This document shows, in pieces, positions 11,351-19,262 of a stretch of 64,000 bases of DNA. Source of the stretch: Mycobacterium lentiflavum (GTDB lineage Bacteria > Actinomycetota > Actinomycetes > Mycobacteriales > Mycobacteriaceae); the NCBI RefSeq assembly GCF_022374895.2, contig NZ_CP092423.2:1054001-1118000 (forward strand). The letters run 5' to 3'. Below the pieces are notes generated by a model, which saw only the letters and a program-made list of their open reading frames with translations, did no database searches and was not told the origin of the DNA. Each line of letters opens with the position of its first letter. Positions within the stretch are counted from its first letter, which is position 1. Both the position numbers and the translations under genes were made by a program.

Positions 11351-12754
11351 GTGGCCGATCGGTTGGACGTCGCCGAGCGCCTCGCCGAAGGCCGGGTCGC
11401 GATCGAACACACCCAGGCCTACGTACGGGCTTGCCAGACACTGGGATACGAACATCCGGACTTGACGTCACACCCGTCGCAGATTCGCGACTGGTTCGAC
11501 AGCGAAGACGGCCTCGACCTTCGTGTCCTGGACCGTGACTGTGCGCAGCTGCGTGCGGCCGCCGCCGCGGCTTCGGAAGGCTTGCGGATTCAACAGGATC
11601 AGGTTGCCGAGTTGGTGGCGGCGTGGATGGGGGTGGGAGGCGATGCCGCGGTTTCGTTCTTGCAACGTCATTGCGATGCCGCCAACATGGTTGCCACCGA
11701 GATGCGGGCTGCCGCGCAGCGGTGCGAATCGCTGCGCGACAACCTGTGGCATCTGCTCGACTCGAAGGTCGGCACTGTCATCGCGATCGACGATCGCAGG
11801 CAGGCTCAGCGGTCGGCGTGGTTGGCCGCCGCCGCGGTGGTGACGGCCGGCGCAGGGGAGCGATCGACGGCCGAGCAGGTCGTCCGTGGGCAGGTAATGC
11901 CCTACGTGGACAACGACATTCGTAACGACTGGCTGATGGCCGTGCGTTCGTCGTTGAGGGCGTTCGGCACTGCCTACGATATGGTGAACGACCGGATGGC
12001 CGGTGCACCCGCGGTGTACTTCGACATGCCCGGCGACCTCGGCCCCGGTTACCAACCACCCCAACCGTCCCCGGCGCAACCTGACCAGACCGTGCCGCCT
12101 CCGGCTGCGACGGCGCCTGCGGCTGTGCTTCCCACCGTCGCGCCGGACCCGGCCCCCGCACCAGTAGCCGCCGCTCCCGCTGCGACTCCGACGCCCCCGG
12201 GAGCTGACCTTGCGCCACCGCTGTCGGACTTCGGCGCCGGCCTGGGCGATGCTGCCGCCCTACCGACGGCCGGCGGCGGGCTTGGCGATGTGGGTGGCGG
12301 AGCCGGCGGTCTGGGCGGCCTCAGCGGGCTGGCCGGCCGAATCGTCGACGCACTGGGTGGTCTGCTGGGTTCGGCCACAGACGGGCTCGGCGATTCGTCG
12401 GGGCTCGACGATCCGGTGGGTAAAGACCCGTTCGACGATGACGAGGATCCATTCAAACCCGACGACGAGCATGACGACGCCGACGACGAGCATGACAAAC
12501 CCGACGAAGAGCATGACAAGGCCGACGCTGAGACGGCCGACGCCGAAAAGGCCGATGCGGCAAGGGAAGCCGAGGGGGCTCAGCCCGTGAACGCGCCGCC
12601 GCCTGCCGGGACACCGCCACTACCGGTTGGCGAGCCGGCGCCTGCAGACTCAGCTAATCCGGCGGCAGCGCCCGTGGCCGCACCGGCGCCGCCACCGGAC
12701 GGGGCAACGCCGTGTGAGATTGCCGCAGACCAGGTTCCGCAGGCGGGGCAGTGA
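11351..12754 (+). CDS. Ala/Pro-rich acidic protein (Rv3439c type), possible ESX-associated
   Basis: 467 residues from the GTG at 11351, the same length I recall for Rv3439c. Residues ~1-225 are helical and Ala-rich, with repeated spacing like paired WXG/PE-type hairpins (LVAAWMGVGGDAAVSFLQRH). The middle is a long Pro/Ala linker, then a Gly-rich segment. Residues ~355-405 are strongly acidic with a heptad-like repeat (DDEHDDA, DDEHDKP, DEEHDKA), and a Pro/Ala tail follows. There is no signal peptide. The overall plan, a helical head with a disordered acidic tail, recalls EspB/EspK-like secreted ESX proteins, but this is an inference. It ends 4 bp from the convergent LLM gene. Confidence 0.75.
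   Translation: MADRLDVAERLAEGRVAIEHTQAYVRACQTLGYEHPDLTSHPSQIRDWFDSEDGLDLRVLDRDCAQLRAAAAAASEGLRIQQDQVAELVAAWMGVGGDAAVSFLQRHCDAANMVATEMRAAAQRCESLRDNLWHLLDSKVGTVIAIDDRRQAQRSAWLAAAAVVTAGAGERSTAEQVVRGQVMPYVDNDIRNDWLMAVRSSLRAFGTAYDMVNDRMAGAPAVYFDMPGDLGPGYQPPQPSPAQPDQTVPPPAATAPAAVLPTVAPDPAPAPVAAAPAATPTPPGADLAPPLSDFGAGLGDAAALPTAGGGLGDVGGGAGGLGGLSGLAGRIVDALGGLLGSATDGLGDSSGLDDPVGKDPFDDDEDPFKPDDEHDDADDEHDKPDEEHDKADAETADAEKADAAREAEGAQPVNAPPPAGTPPLPVGEPAPADSANPAAAPVAAPAPPPDGATPCEIAADQVPQAGQ
12461..12544 (+). repeat. 21-bp tandem repeat coding an acidic heptad repeat
   Basis: Three adjacent 21-bp units (12461-12481, 12482-12502, 12503-12523) share the core GACGACGAGCATGAC or a near match, with a degenerate fourth at 12524-12544. 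They encode D-D/E-E-H-D-x-x heptads inside the Rv3439c-type protein. Copy number may vary between strains. Confidence 0.75.
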
Positions 12755-12758
12755 CGCC

Positions 12759-13802
12759 TCAGGCGCCCCGCAGTTCGAGCACCTCTTCGACGAAGCGCAC
12801 CGCCTCTTTAGGGTCGGCCGCCGCCGGACTTGCCAACAACGTCGTCACTCCGGACTCGGCGAAGGCGGCGATGCGCTCTTTGACGAAACCGCGCGGGCCG
12901 ATCAACGACATACCCCGCACCAGCTCGTCGGGCACCAGGTCGATGGCCTCACTCTTGCGGCCGGACAGGTACAGCTCTTGGATCTTGTCGGCGACCTCGC
13001 CGTATCCGTAGCGCGTGGCCAGGTTGTGGTAGAAGTTCTTGCCCTTGGCGCCCATGCCACCGATGTAGAGCGCCAGCTGCGGCTTGACCCAGGCCAGCCG
13101 CTCCTCGACGTTGTCGCCGATGGCCACCGAGGCGTGCACCATGATGTCCAGCGGCCCCAAGGCCGGATCCCGTTTGGCATTGCCGGTGGCCAGCGCCTCG
13201 CCCCAGACGGTGTGAGCCTTCTCCGGAAAATAGAACACCGGCTGCCAGCCCTCGGCGATCTCCGCGGTGAGCTCGACGTTCTTCGGGCCCAACGCCGCGA
13301 TCGTTATCGGAATACGTTCGCGCACAGGGTGATTGATGAGCTGAAGCGGTTTGCCCAAACCCGTCCCGCGGTCCGCGGGCAGCGGTAGCTGATAGTGCTT
13401 GCCGTCGTATTGGACTCGCTCGCGCCGCCACACCTTCCGGCAGATCTCCACGACCTCGCGGGTACGACCGATCGGGGCGTCGAACGCGACGCCGTGGAAC
13501 CCTTCCATCACCTGAGGCCCCGACGTCCCGATGCCAAGCCGGAATCGGCCGCCCGACACGAAGTCCAGGCCCGCGGCGGTCATCGCCAGCAGCGACGGCG
13601 TGCGGATGTAGATGGGAACCACGCCGGTGGCCAATTCGATGGTGTTGGTCTTGGCGGCCAGGTACCCCAGCTGGCTGATGGCGTCGTAGGAATATGCCTC
13701 GGCCACCACGGCGATGTCGAGGCCGGCCTTTTCGAGTTCGACAATGCGGTCGACGGCTTCGTGAAAGCCGCCCGAATAATCCAAAGCGATTCCGATTCGC
13801 AT
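12759..13802 (-). CDS. LLM-class F420-dependent oxidoreductase (Rv3520c-like)
   Basis: Luciferase-like TIM-barrel oxidoreductase of 347 residues beginning MRIGIALDYSGGF, very like mycobacterial Rv3520c. Conserved features include LATGVVPIYIRTP, the GGRFRLGIGTSGPQV cofactor segment and VRERIPITIAALGPKNV. The family typically uses coenzyme F420; the substrate is unknown. I take the ATG at 13802; an in-frame GTG three codons upstream (13811) is possible, and neither has a clear ribosome site. It converges on the Rv3439c-type gene with 4 bp between stops. This gene is not between Rv3439c and Rv3438 in M. tuberculosis, so it is a local insertion. Confidence 0.85.
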   Translation of the reverse strand: MRIGIALDYSGGFHEAVDRIVELEKAGLDIAVVAEAYSYDAISQLGYLAAKTNTIELATGVVPIYIRTPSLLAMTAAGLDFVSGGRFRLGIGTSGPQVMEGFHGVAFDAPIGRTREVVEICRKVWRRERVQYDGKHYQLPLPADRGTGLGKPLQLINHPVRERIPITIAALGPKNVELTAEIAEGWQPVFYFPEKAHTVWGEALATGNAKRDPALGPLDIMVHASVAIGDNVEERLAWVKPQLALYIGGMGAKGKNFYHNLATRYGYGEVADKIQELYLSGRKSEAIDLVPDELVRGMSLIGPRGFVKERIAAFAESGVTTLLASPAAADPKEAVRFVEEVLELRGA

Positions 13803-13936
13803 GACCGACACTTAATCACGCCGGATCCAGCGCGCTCAAAGGCCCTCGCATAGTCGCCCAAATGAGCAGCTCGTCGGAGCAACCACTTGGCCGGCCTGGG
13901 CGCCGAGCGCGTTGACGTCGCGCCGGCCGCGCAACG

Positions 13937-14776
13937 CTACTTCAGCAGCGCGACGATCTTCTCTTCGAGGGCGACCGGTTCTGCCTCGAGATCGACCGGA
14001 GTTGTCTTGGGCAGCACCACATTTGGATCGGCGAACTCGCGATAGGTTTTGTCACCGGCCAGGGTAGCGAGCAAGTATCCGGTCAGCAGGGCGCGCACCG
14101 ATCGCTGGGTGCGGCGGTGGGAACCGGGCAGCCCGAACACGGACGCCAATCGCCGGCCTTCGCCGAGCCCACGGGGTTCGGCTTTGCTGACGATGCGCAG
14201 CGTGGCCGAAGGCCACACGCTGGAAAGCGCAAGCGCGTTGGCGTTCAACGTCTTTGGGTCTCCCGGCGCGGTCAGGATCAACCCCGGGACTTTCAGCGAC
14301 GCGGCTGGCTGCTCGGCCGGGGGAGTCGTGACGGTCGGGAACACCGCGACCGCGGCAGCCAGCGCGGCCGGCATTCCGGCTGCGGCGAACACGGCCGCTG
14401 AGGCGCCGAATCCATGGCCCACCACGCCGAGTTTTGCGGGGTGCACGCTGATGTTGCCCGGCCCCAGGCGCACACCTGCCACGATGTCGAGCGCGGTGCC
14501 CAGATCGGAGGCCAAGTTGAGGACCGACGGCGCCAGCCCCCGCTCGGTGTCGGGCGCGCCCGCCACGATGCCCCACGACGCGAGATGCTCGAGCAGACCC
14601 GAATAGCGGGCAATTCCGGTGAGCCAGTCGTGGCCGAACGCGATGCCGGGCAGGTTCAGACCGGACTCGGGGGTGTAGACCACTCCCGGCAATCCGGCAA
14701 AAGCCAGGTCACCACGCAAAACCTTATGCGGGCCACGGCGGCTGAGGGCGGTGACGAGCTTGCGGATGCGGGCCAC
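13937..14776 (-). CDS. Alpha/beta-hydrolase-like protein (Rv3438 type), nucleophile Ser replaced
   Basis: 279 residues from the GTG at 14776, positional ortholog of Rv3438. The sequence fits a dienelactone-hydrolase-like alpha/beta fold: VVYTPESGLNLPGIAFGHD, then the nucleophile-elbow strand KLGVVGHGFGASAAV near residue 122. The usual G-x-S-x-G has Gly122 in place of Ser, although Ser126 follows; APGDPKTLN could hold the acid residue. It may therefore be a non-hydrolytic member or use a shifted residue. The gene is followed by 125 bp of intergenic DNA. Function unknown. Confidence 0.75.
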   Translation of the reverse strand: MARIRKLVTALSRRGPHKVLRGDLAFAGLPGVVYTPESGLNLPGIAFGHDWLTGIARYSGLLEHLASWGIVAGAPDTERGLAPSVLNLASDLGTALDIVAGVRLGPGNISVHPAKLGVVGHGFGASAAVFAAAGMPAALAAAVAVFPTVTTPPAEQPAASLKVPGLILTAPGDPKTLNANALALSSVWPSATLRIVSKAEPRGLGEGRRLASVFGLPGSHRRTQRSVRALLTGYLLATLAGDKTYREFADPNVVLPKTTPVDLEAEPVALEEKIVALLK

Positions 14777-14785
14777 CCGTCGACG

Positions 14786-15244
14786 TTAGCGGGGATGGGT
14801 CCAGTGAGTCCACGCGACACCGTCCCAGTACCGCTGCCCCGGCCCGCCCGGGTTGGGGTACCAGCCCGGCGGCGGCCCGACCGGTCGGCGGACGGCGGCT
14901 GGGCGAGGCGCGACGGCAGGGCTCGGTGGGGCGACCGGGCCCCGGGGAGCGATCTGGCCGGTGGCGGCGTAAGGCGTCGCTCCGTAGGGCACGGGAGCCT
15001 CCTTGGCCAGGGCCCGCACTCGCCGAATCGCGGTGTAGTTCGAGATCAGCGCGATCGGGTTCAGCACGACGAGCGACACCGGGCCCCACCACCCGGCGAG
15101 CAGGCAATGCGTCTGCGCGTTGCGGTATGCCTGCTCACACTGCTCGAGCGTGCCGGTGCAGGTGAAGTCGCGCTGCAGCCACAGGATCACCGCGCCGGTG
15201 TGCTCGTGCAGCCTCACGGAGAAGCGGCGGTACGGGTCGGTCAA
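14786..15244 (-). CDS. Small membrane protein with DUF2510 domain (Rv3437 type)
   Basis: 152 residues from a TTG at 15244 (AAAGG is upstream). An N-terminal cytoplasmic part is followed by a hydrophobic segment at about residues 47-68 (LLAGWWGPVSLVVLNPIALI), a Pro/Ala linker, and a C-terminal DUF2510 motif, PPGWYPNPGG with YWDGVAWTHW. DUF2510 is a short Trp-rich module common in actinobacterial membrane proteins. Role unknown. It lies 9 bp upstream of the hydrolase-like gene on the same strand and is divergent from glmS. Confidence 0.8.
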   Translation of the reverse strand: MTDPYRRFSVRLHEHTGAVILWLQRDFTCTGTLEQCEQAYRNAQTHCLLAGWWGPVSLVVLNPIALISNYTAIRRVRALAKEAPVPYGATPYAATGQIAPRGPVAPPSPAVAPRPAAVRRPVGPPPGWYPNPGGPGQRYWDGVAWTHWTHPR

Positions 15245-15322
15245 AAGAAGCCTTTCGCGCTGGTGGGCGCGCCAAACGTTACCGGCTGGGCGTCGTGTGT
15301 CACTTCAGTGCGTTGAGTCTGA

Positions 15323-15360
15323 GCTCAGGGCGACATTTCGGCTCAAAAACCACCCTGAGC
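15323..15360. promoter_or_regulatory. Hairpin in the glmS upstream region
   Basis: Perfect 8-bp inverted repeat, GCTCAGGG at 15323-15330 and CCCTGAGC at 15353-15360, with a 22-nt loop containing CTCAAAAAC. It lies 70 bp before the glmS ATG, so it could be an operator, a leader hairpin or a minus-strand promoter element. It does not resemble the glmS ribozyme. Confidence 0.4.
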
Positions 15361-15429
15361 GCACGCTCGACGCGCGTTGGGCCTGGCAGTGGGCCGAGCA
15401 GCCTGTTCATCTGCACTACCCTGGTCACA

Positions 15430-17304
15430 ATGTGCGGAATCGTCGGCTACGTCGGGCAGGCCCCTGCCTGCCAAGTCGTCATGGACGCACTTCGCCGCAT
15501 GGAGTACCGCGGCTACGACTCGTCGGGTATCGCACTGGTCGACGACACGGGCAGGCTCACCGTTCGCCGCCGGGCCGGCCGACTGGAAAACCTGGGCAAA
15601 GCGGTGGCCGACATGCCACTGGAGGACCTGGGCGCCACCACCGGCCTGGGCCACACCCGCTGGGCCACCCACGGCCGCCCGACCGATCGAAACGCCCACC
15701 CGCACCGCGACGCCGCCGGCAAGATCGCCGTGGTCCACAACGGCATCATCGAGAACTTCGCGACCCTGCGTCAGGAGCTGGAGGCGGCCGGCGTCGAGTT
15801 CGCCAGCGACACCGACACCGAGGTCACTGTGCACCTGGTCGCCCAGGCGTATCGCGAGGGTGCGACGGCCGGCGACTTCGTCGCTTCGGTGCTCGCGGTG
15901 CTGCGCCGGCTGGAGGGCCACTTCACTTTGGTGTTCGCCAACGCCGACGAGCCCGGCACCATCGTGGCCGCGCGACGGTCGACCCCGCTGGTGGTCGGCG
16001 TCGGCGACGGCGAGATGTTCGTCGGCTCCGACGTGGCCGCCTTCATTCCGCACACCCGCAACGCCGTCGAACTCGGCCAGGACCAATGCGTAGTGCTCAC
16101 CGCCGACGGCTACCGGATCACCGACTTCGACGGCAACGAAGACTTGGGACCCGGGGCATATCGCGAGTTCCATATCGATTGGGACCTGGCCGCCGCGGAA
16201 AAGGGTGGCTACGAGTACTTCATGCTCAAGGAGATCGCCGAGCAACCCACCGCGGTGGCCGACACACTGCTCGGCCATTTCGTGGATGGCCGCATCGTGC
16301 TCGACGAGCAACGCCTTTCCGATCAGGAACTGCGCGAGATCGACAAGGTTTTCGTCGTCGCCTGCGGCACCGCGTATCACTCCGGGCTGCTGGCGAAGTA
16401 CGCGATCGAGCACTGGACACGCTTGCCGGTGGAAGTCGAGCTTGCCAGCGAATTCCGGTACCGGGACCCGGTTTTGGACCGCAGCACACTGGTGGTGGCC
16501 ATCTCGCAGTCCGGTGAAACCGCGGACACCCTGGAAGCGGTCCGCCACGCCAAGGCCCAGAAGGCCAAGGTGCTGGCGATCTGCAACACGAACGGCTCGC
16601 AGATCCCCCGCGAATGCGATGCGGTGCTCTACACCCGGGCCGGCCCGGAAATCGGGGTGGCCTCGACGAAGACCTTCTTGGCCCAGATCACCGCCAACTA
16701 CCTGGTCGGCCTGGCGCTTGCGCAGGCCCGCGGCACCAAGTACCCCGACGAGGTCGAGCGCGAATACCGTGAGCTGGAAGCCATGCCGGATTTGGTGTCG
16801 CGGGTGCTCGCGACGATCGAACCGGTTGCCGCCCTGGCTTATCGGTTCGCGAAATCCTCGACCGTGCTGTTCCTGGGCCGCCATGTCGGCTACCCGGTGG
16901 CGCTCGAAGGCGCGCTCAAGCTCAAAGAATTGGCCTACATGCACGCCGAGGGCTTCGCAGCCGGCGAACTCAAGCACGGCCCGATCGCGTTGATCGAAGA
17001 CGATCTGCCGGTTATCGTCGTGATGCCGTCACCCAAGAGCGCTGCCACATTGCATGCCAAGCTGATGTCCAACATCCGCGAGATTCAGACCCGTGGTGCG
17101 GTGACCATTGTCATCGCCGAGGAAGGGGACGACACCGTGCGCCCCTACGCCGATCATTTGATCGAAATCCCTTCGGTGTCAACGCTTTTACAGCCGCTGC
17201 TGTCGACCATACCGCTGCAGGTGTTTGCGGCGTCGGTGGCGCAGGCGCGCGGCTATGACGTCGACAAACCGAGAAACCTGGCCAAGTCGGTCACGGTTGA
17301 GTAG
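15430..17304 (+). CDS. glmS: Glutamine-fructose-6-phosphate aminotransferase GlmS
   Basis: Makes glucosamine-6-phosphate from fructose-6-phosphate and glutamine, the first committed step toward UDP-GlcNAc. 624 residues. It starts MCGIVGYVG, so the N-terminal Cys after Met removal is the glutaminase nucleophile; RMEYRGYDSSGIA and GLGHTRWATHG are class-II amidotransferase motifs. Two SIS sugar-isomerase domains follow (ISQSGETADT near residue 360), and the C-terminus ends DKPRNLAKSVTVE as in the family. The ATG at 15430 is preceded by open frame that is not coding. Ortholog of Rv3436c. The next gene's start overlaps the stop. Confidence 0.97.
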   Translation: MCGIVGYVGQAPACQVVMDALRRMEYRGYDSSGIALVDDTGRLTVRRRAGRLENLGKAVADMPLEDLGATTGLGHTRWATHGRPTDRNAHPHRDAAGKIAVVHNGIIENFATLRQELEAAGVEFASDTDTEVTVHLVAQAYREGATAGDFVASVLAVLRRLEGHFTLVFANADEPGTIVAARRSTPLVVGVGDGEMFVGSDVAAFIPHTRNAVELGQDQCVVLTADGYRITDFDGNEDLGPGAYREFHIDWDLAAAEKGGYEYFMLKEIAEQPTAVADTLLGHFVDGRIVLDEQRLSDQELREIDKVFVVACGTAYHSGLLAKYAIEHWTRLPVEVELASEFRYRDPVLDRSTLVVAISQSGETADTLEAVRHAKAQKAKVLAICNTNGSQIPRECDAVLYTRAGPEIGVASTKTFLAQITANYLVGLALAQARGTKYPDEVEREYRELEAMPDLVSRVLATIEPVAALAYRFAKSSTVLFLGRHVGYPVALEGALKLKELAYMHAEGFAAGELKHGPIALIEDDLPVIVVMPSPKSAATLHAKLMSNIREIQTRGAVTIVIAEEGDDTVRPYADHLIEIPSVSTLLQPLLSTIPLQVFAASVAQARGYDVDKPRNLAKSVTVE

Positions 17305-18178
17305 CCGACGCGCGATACTCGGCATCGTCGGTGTCGTGTTGTTCGTCGCCGCCTATGCCGTCTCGGTGTGGTTGTACGTCGACGGCGGAATGGGCCATCC
17401 CAATGTCGTTGTTCGGGGCGAGCCGGTACCCGACGCGACCAGGGTGACGATCGACATACAAGAAGTCCAGTCGGCCAACAGCCTGGTTGTTTCCAGCATC
17501 AACGTTTATCCGGGACCCGGGCTGCTGGATCCGCAGACTCACAATCTCAAGGAAGATCTCACCATCGCGGTCTCCTCCGCGGTGAGCGCGAGCAAGCGCA
17601 CCTGGCCGAAAGGCACGCTGCCCGACGTGTTTCGCATTTCGCTGGCCCTCGACGGCGAGGTCGCCGCATGGCCGTTCGACGAATACCACTCGGGGCCCGT
17701 CGTCGCCCAACTCGTGTCGGGCCCCAGCTCCACCCGGGTGCCCGCGGTAGTGACCATGGTCGACCGCTTGCTGGGCTGGGATGTCGCTACGGATCGCATC
17801 CACGAGGACGATCTGGTCGGCCCCTACCAAGTCGACTTGGTCCGGTCGACGAGCACCGTGGCGTTCGCGGTCGTCATCCTCGTTGTGCTGATCGCCCTCG
17901 CCTTCTTTGCCTTCTTTGTCGCGGTCCAGACGGTGCGGGACAAACGAAAGTTCCAGCCGCCGATGACAACCTGGTACGCGGCGATGCTATTCGCGGTGGT
18001 GCCACTGCGAAATGCGCTGCCCGATTCGCCCCCGATCGGAGTTTTGATCGACGTCACGATCGTGCTCTGGGTGACTGTCATCCTGGTGATCTCGATGGGG
18101 CTCTATGTCTCTTGCTGGTGGCGGCATCTGCGGCCCGAACCCGATGAGCCGGCGTCCTTCTCGAGTGGCCGCTTTTAG
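17297..18178 (+). CDS. DUF4436-family membrane protein (Rv3435c type)
   Basis: Membrane protein of about 293 residues. It has an N-terminal anchor (AILGIVGVVLFVAAYAVSVWLYV), an extracytoplasmic domain of ~165 residues and three C-terminal membrane segments (ending VILVISMGLYVSCWWRHL), with a conserved RKFQPPMTTWYAAMLFAVVPLRNALP loop shared with its neighbour. This is the DUF4436 layout. The start is uncertain: TTG at 17297 overlapping the glmS stop gives a family-like length, and an ATG at 17255 inside glmS is the alternative. Its paralog lies next door at 18357. Function unknown. Confidence 0.78.
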   Translation: MSSRRAILGIVGVVLFVAAYAVSVWLYVDGGMGHPNVVVRGEPVPDATRVTIDIQEVQSANSLVVSSINVYPGPGLLDPQTHNLKEDLTIAVSSAVSASKRTWPKGTLPDVFRISLALDGEVAAWPFDEYHSGPVVAQLVSGPSSTRVPAVVTMVDRLLGWDVATDRIHEDDLVGPYQVDLVRSTSTVAFAVVILVVLIALAFFAFFVAVQTVRDKRKFQPPMTTWYAAMLFAVVPLRNALPDSPPIGVLIDVTIVLWVTVILVISMGLYVSCWWRHLRPEPDEPASFSSGRF

Positions 18179-18284
18179 TCGACGTTTCTACAATCACTCG
18201 GGGGCCGTCACTGCCGCAGTTGCATTCGCTGCCGTGATGGGGTTCATCGCCGCGGTAAGCCTAGGCCGGCTTAGCTTCTGGTAG
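18165..18284 (+). CDS. Possible small membrane protein, 39 residues
   Basis: GTG at 18165 opens a 39-residue frame overlapping the end of the preceding gene. It reads AAFSRRFYNHSG, then a hydrophobic helix (AVTAAVAFAAVMGFIAAV), then SLGRLSFW and TAG. The single predicted membrane span suggests a small membrane protein, but no clear ribosome site precedes the GTG and the frame could be chance. It sits between two paralogous membrane-protein genes. Confidence 0.25.
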   Translation: MAAFSRRFYNHSGAVTAAVAFAAVMGFIAAVSLGRLSFW

Positions 18285-18356
18285 CGGCGCGGGAAGTGTC
18301 TAGTATTTCTGGCCGGTAAGGCATCTCGGACAGCACAGTCAGCGGGGGAGGCGACC

Positions 18357-19232
18357 TTGGCATCGAGCGGCTTCGCTAGAGGCACTGGGTTCATGAAGTT
18401 TTCCATCATTGGTTTGGTCATCTTTTTCATCGGCGCATACGTCACCACCGTCGCGCTCTACGCCAGGTCCGGCTGCGGGTGCCCTCTCCAACTGACCCCC
18501 GGCAAGCCGGCCGCCGACGGGACCACGGTGACGATCGACTTCCTCGAGACCCAGTCGATGAAGGGCGCGGTGAACGCCAACGTCACCGTCACCCCCGGCC
18601 CTGGGCTGCTGGATCCGGTCACCCGGGGCCTCAACTCAGACTTCGCCGTCGTGGTCCACTCTTCGGCCACGCCCAGCAAGCGCGCCTGGACGAAAGGAAT
18701 GCTGCCCGGCGAATACCCTGTCCCGCTGACGATTAGCGGCGATCCCTCGGTATGGCCGATGGACAAATACCGTTCGGGCCCGATCACGGTCGACCTCATC
18801 TACGGCAACGAACGACCCGAACAGGTGCCGGTGAAATTCGTCGACCGTGTCTCGGGCTGGCAGCTCTCTGTTGCTGGGAACGGCAATCCACAGTCGCCGT
18901 ACCGAGTGGAGATGCGGCGCTCGCCCAGCATTGCGGTGTTCGCGGCCGTCATCGTCGTGGTAATGCTGGCGCTCGCCGGGGTCGGCGCTTTCGTCGCCAT
19001 TCAGACGGCGCGCGACCGTCGAAAATTCCAGCCGCCGATGACAACGTGGTACGCGGCAATGCTGTTCGCGGTGCTACCGCTGCGCAATGCGCTGCCCGAC
19101 GCGCCCCCGATCGGGTCGTGGGTCGACGTCACGGTCACGCTCTGGGTGATCGTCACACTGGTGATGTCGATGGTGCTGTACATCTATTGCTGGTGGCGGC
19201 ATCTACGACCCGAACCTGAAAAGGCGGCATAG
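18357..19232 (+). CDS. DUF4436-family membrane protein, tandem paralog
   Basis: 291 residues from a TTG at 18357 with an excellent ribosome site (GGGGGAGG, 5 bp upstream); an in-frame ATG at 18393 would be an alternative. Same plan as the preceding gene: N-terminal anchor, a ~170-residue outer domain (VTVTPGPGLLDPVTRGLN corresponds to VYPGPGLLDPQTHNL in the paralog) and three C-terminal spans around the shared RKFQPPMTTWYAAMLFAV loop. The two clearly arose by tandem duplication. The outer-domain sequences have diverged more than the membrane end. Function unknown. Confidence 0.85.
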   Translation: MASSGFARGTGFMKFSIIGLVIFFIGAYVTTVALYARSGCGCPLQLTPGKPAADGTTVTIDFLETQSMKGAVNANVTVTPGPGLLDPVTRGLNSDFAVVVHSSATPSKRAWTKGMLPGEYPVPLTISGDPSVWPMDKYRSGPITVDLIYGNERPEQVPVKFVDRVSGWQLSVAGNGNPQSPYRVEMRRSPSIAVFAAVIVVVMLALAGVGAFVAIQTARDRRKFQPPMTTWYAAMLFAVLPLRNALPDAPPIGSWVDVTVTLWVIVTLVMSMVLYIYCWWRHLRPEPEKAA

Positions 19233-19262
19233 CAGTTTGCCCAAGCCGCCGGGCATGCGAAG

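Noticed and set aside
15246..15429. glmS ribozyme/riboswitch
   Set aside because: Only one hairpin is visible and none of the conserved ribozyme core; that class is known from Firmicutes.
15343..16977. 544-codon open frame on the minus strand, antisense to glmS
   Set aside because: It mirrors the codon structure of glmS, a well-supported enzyme. Long antisense frames are common in high-GC DNA, and its translation matches no family I know.
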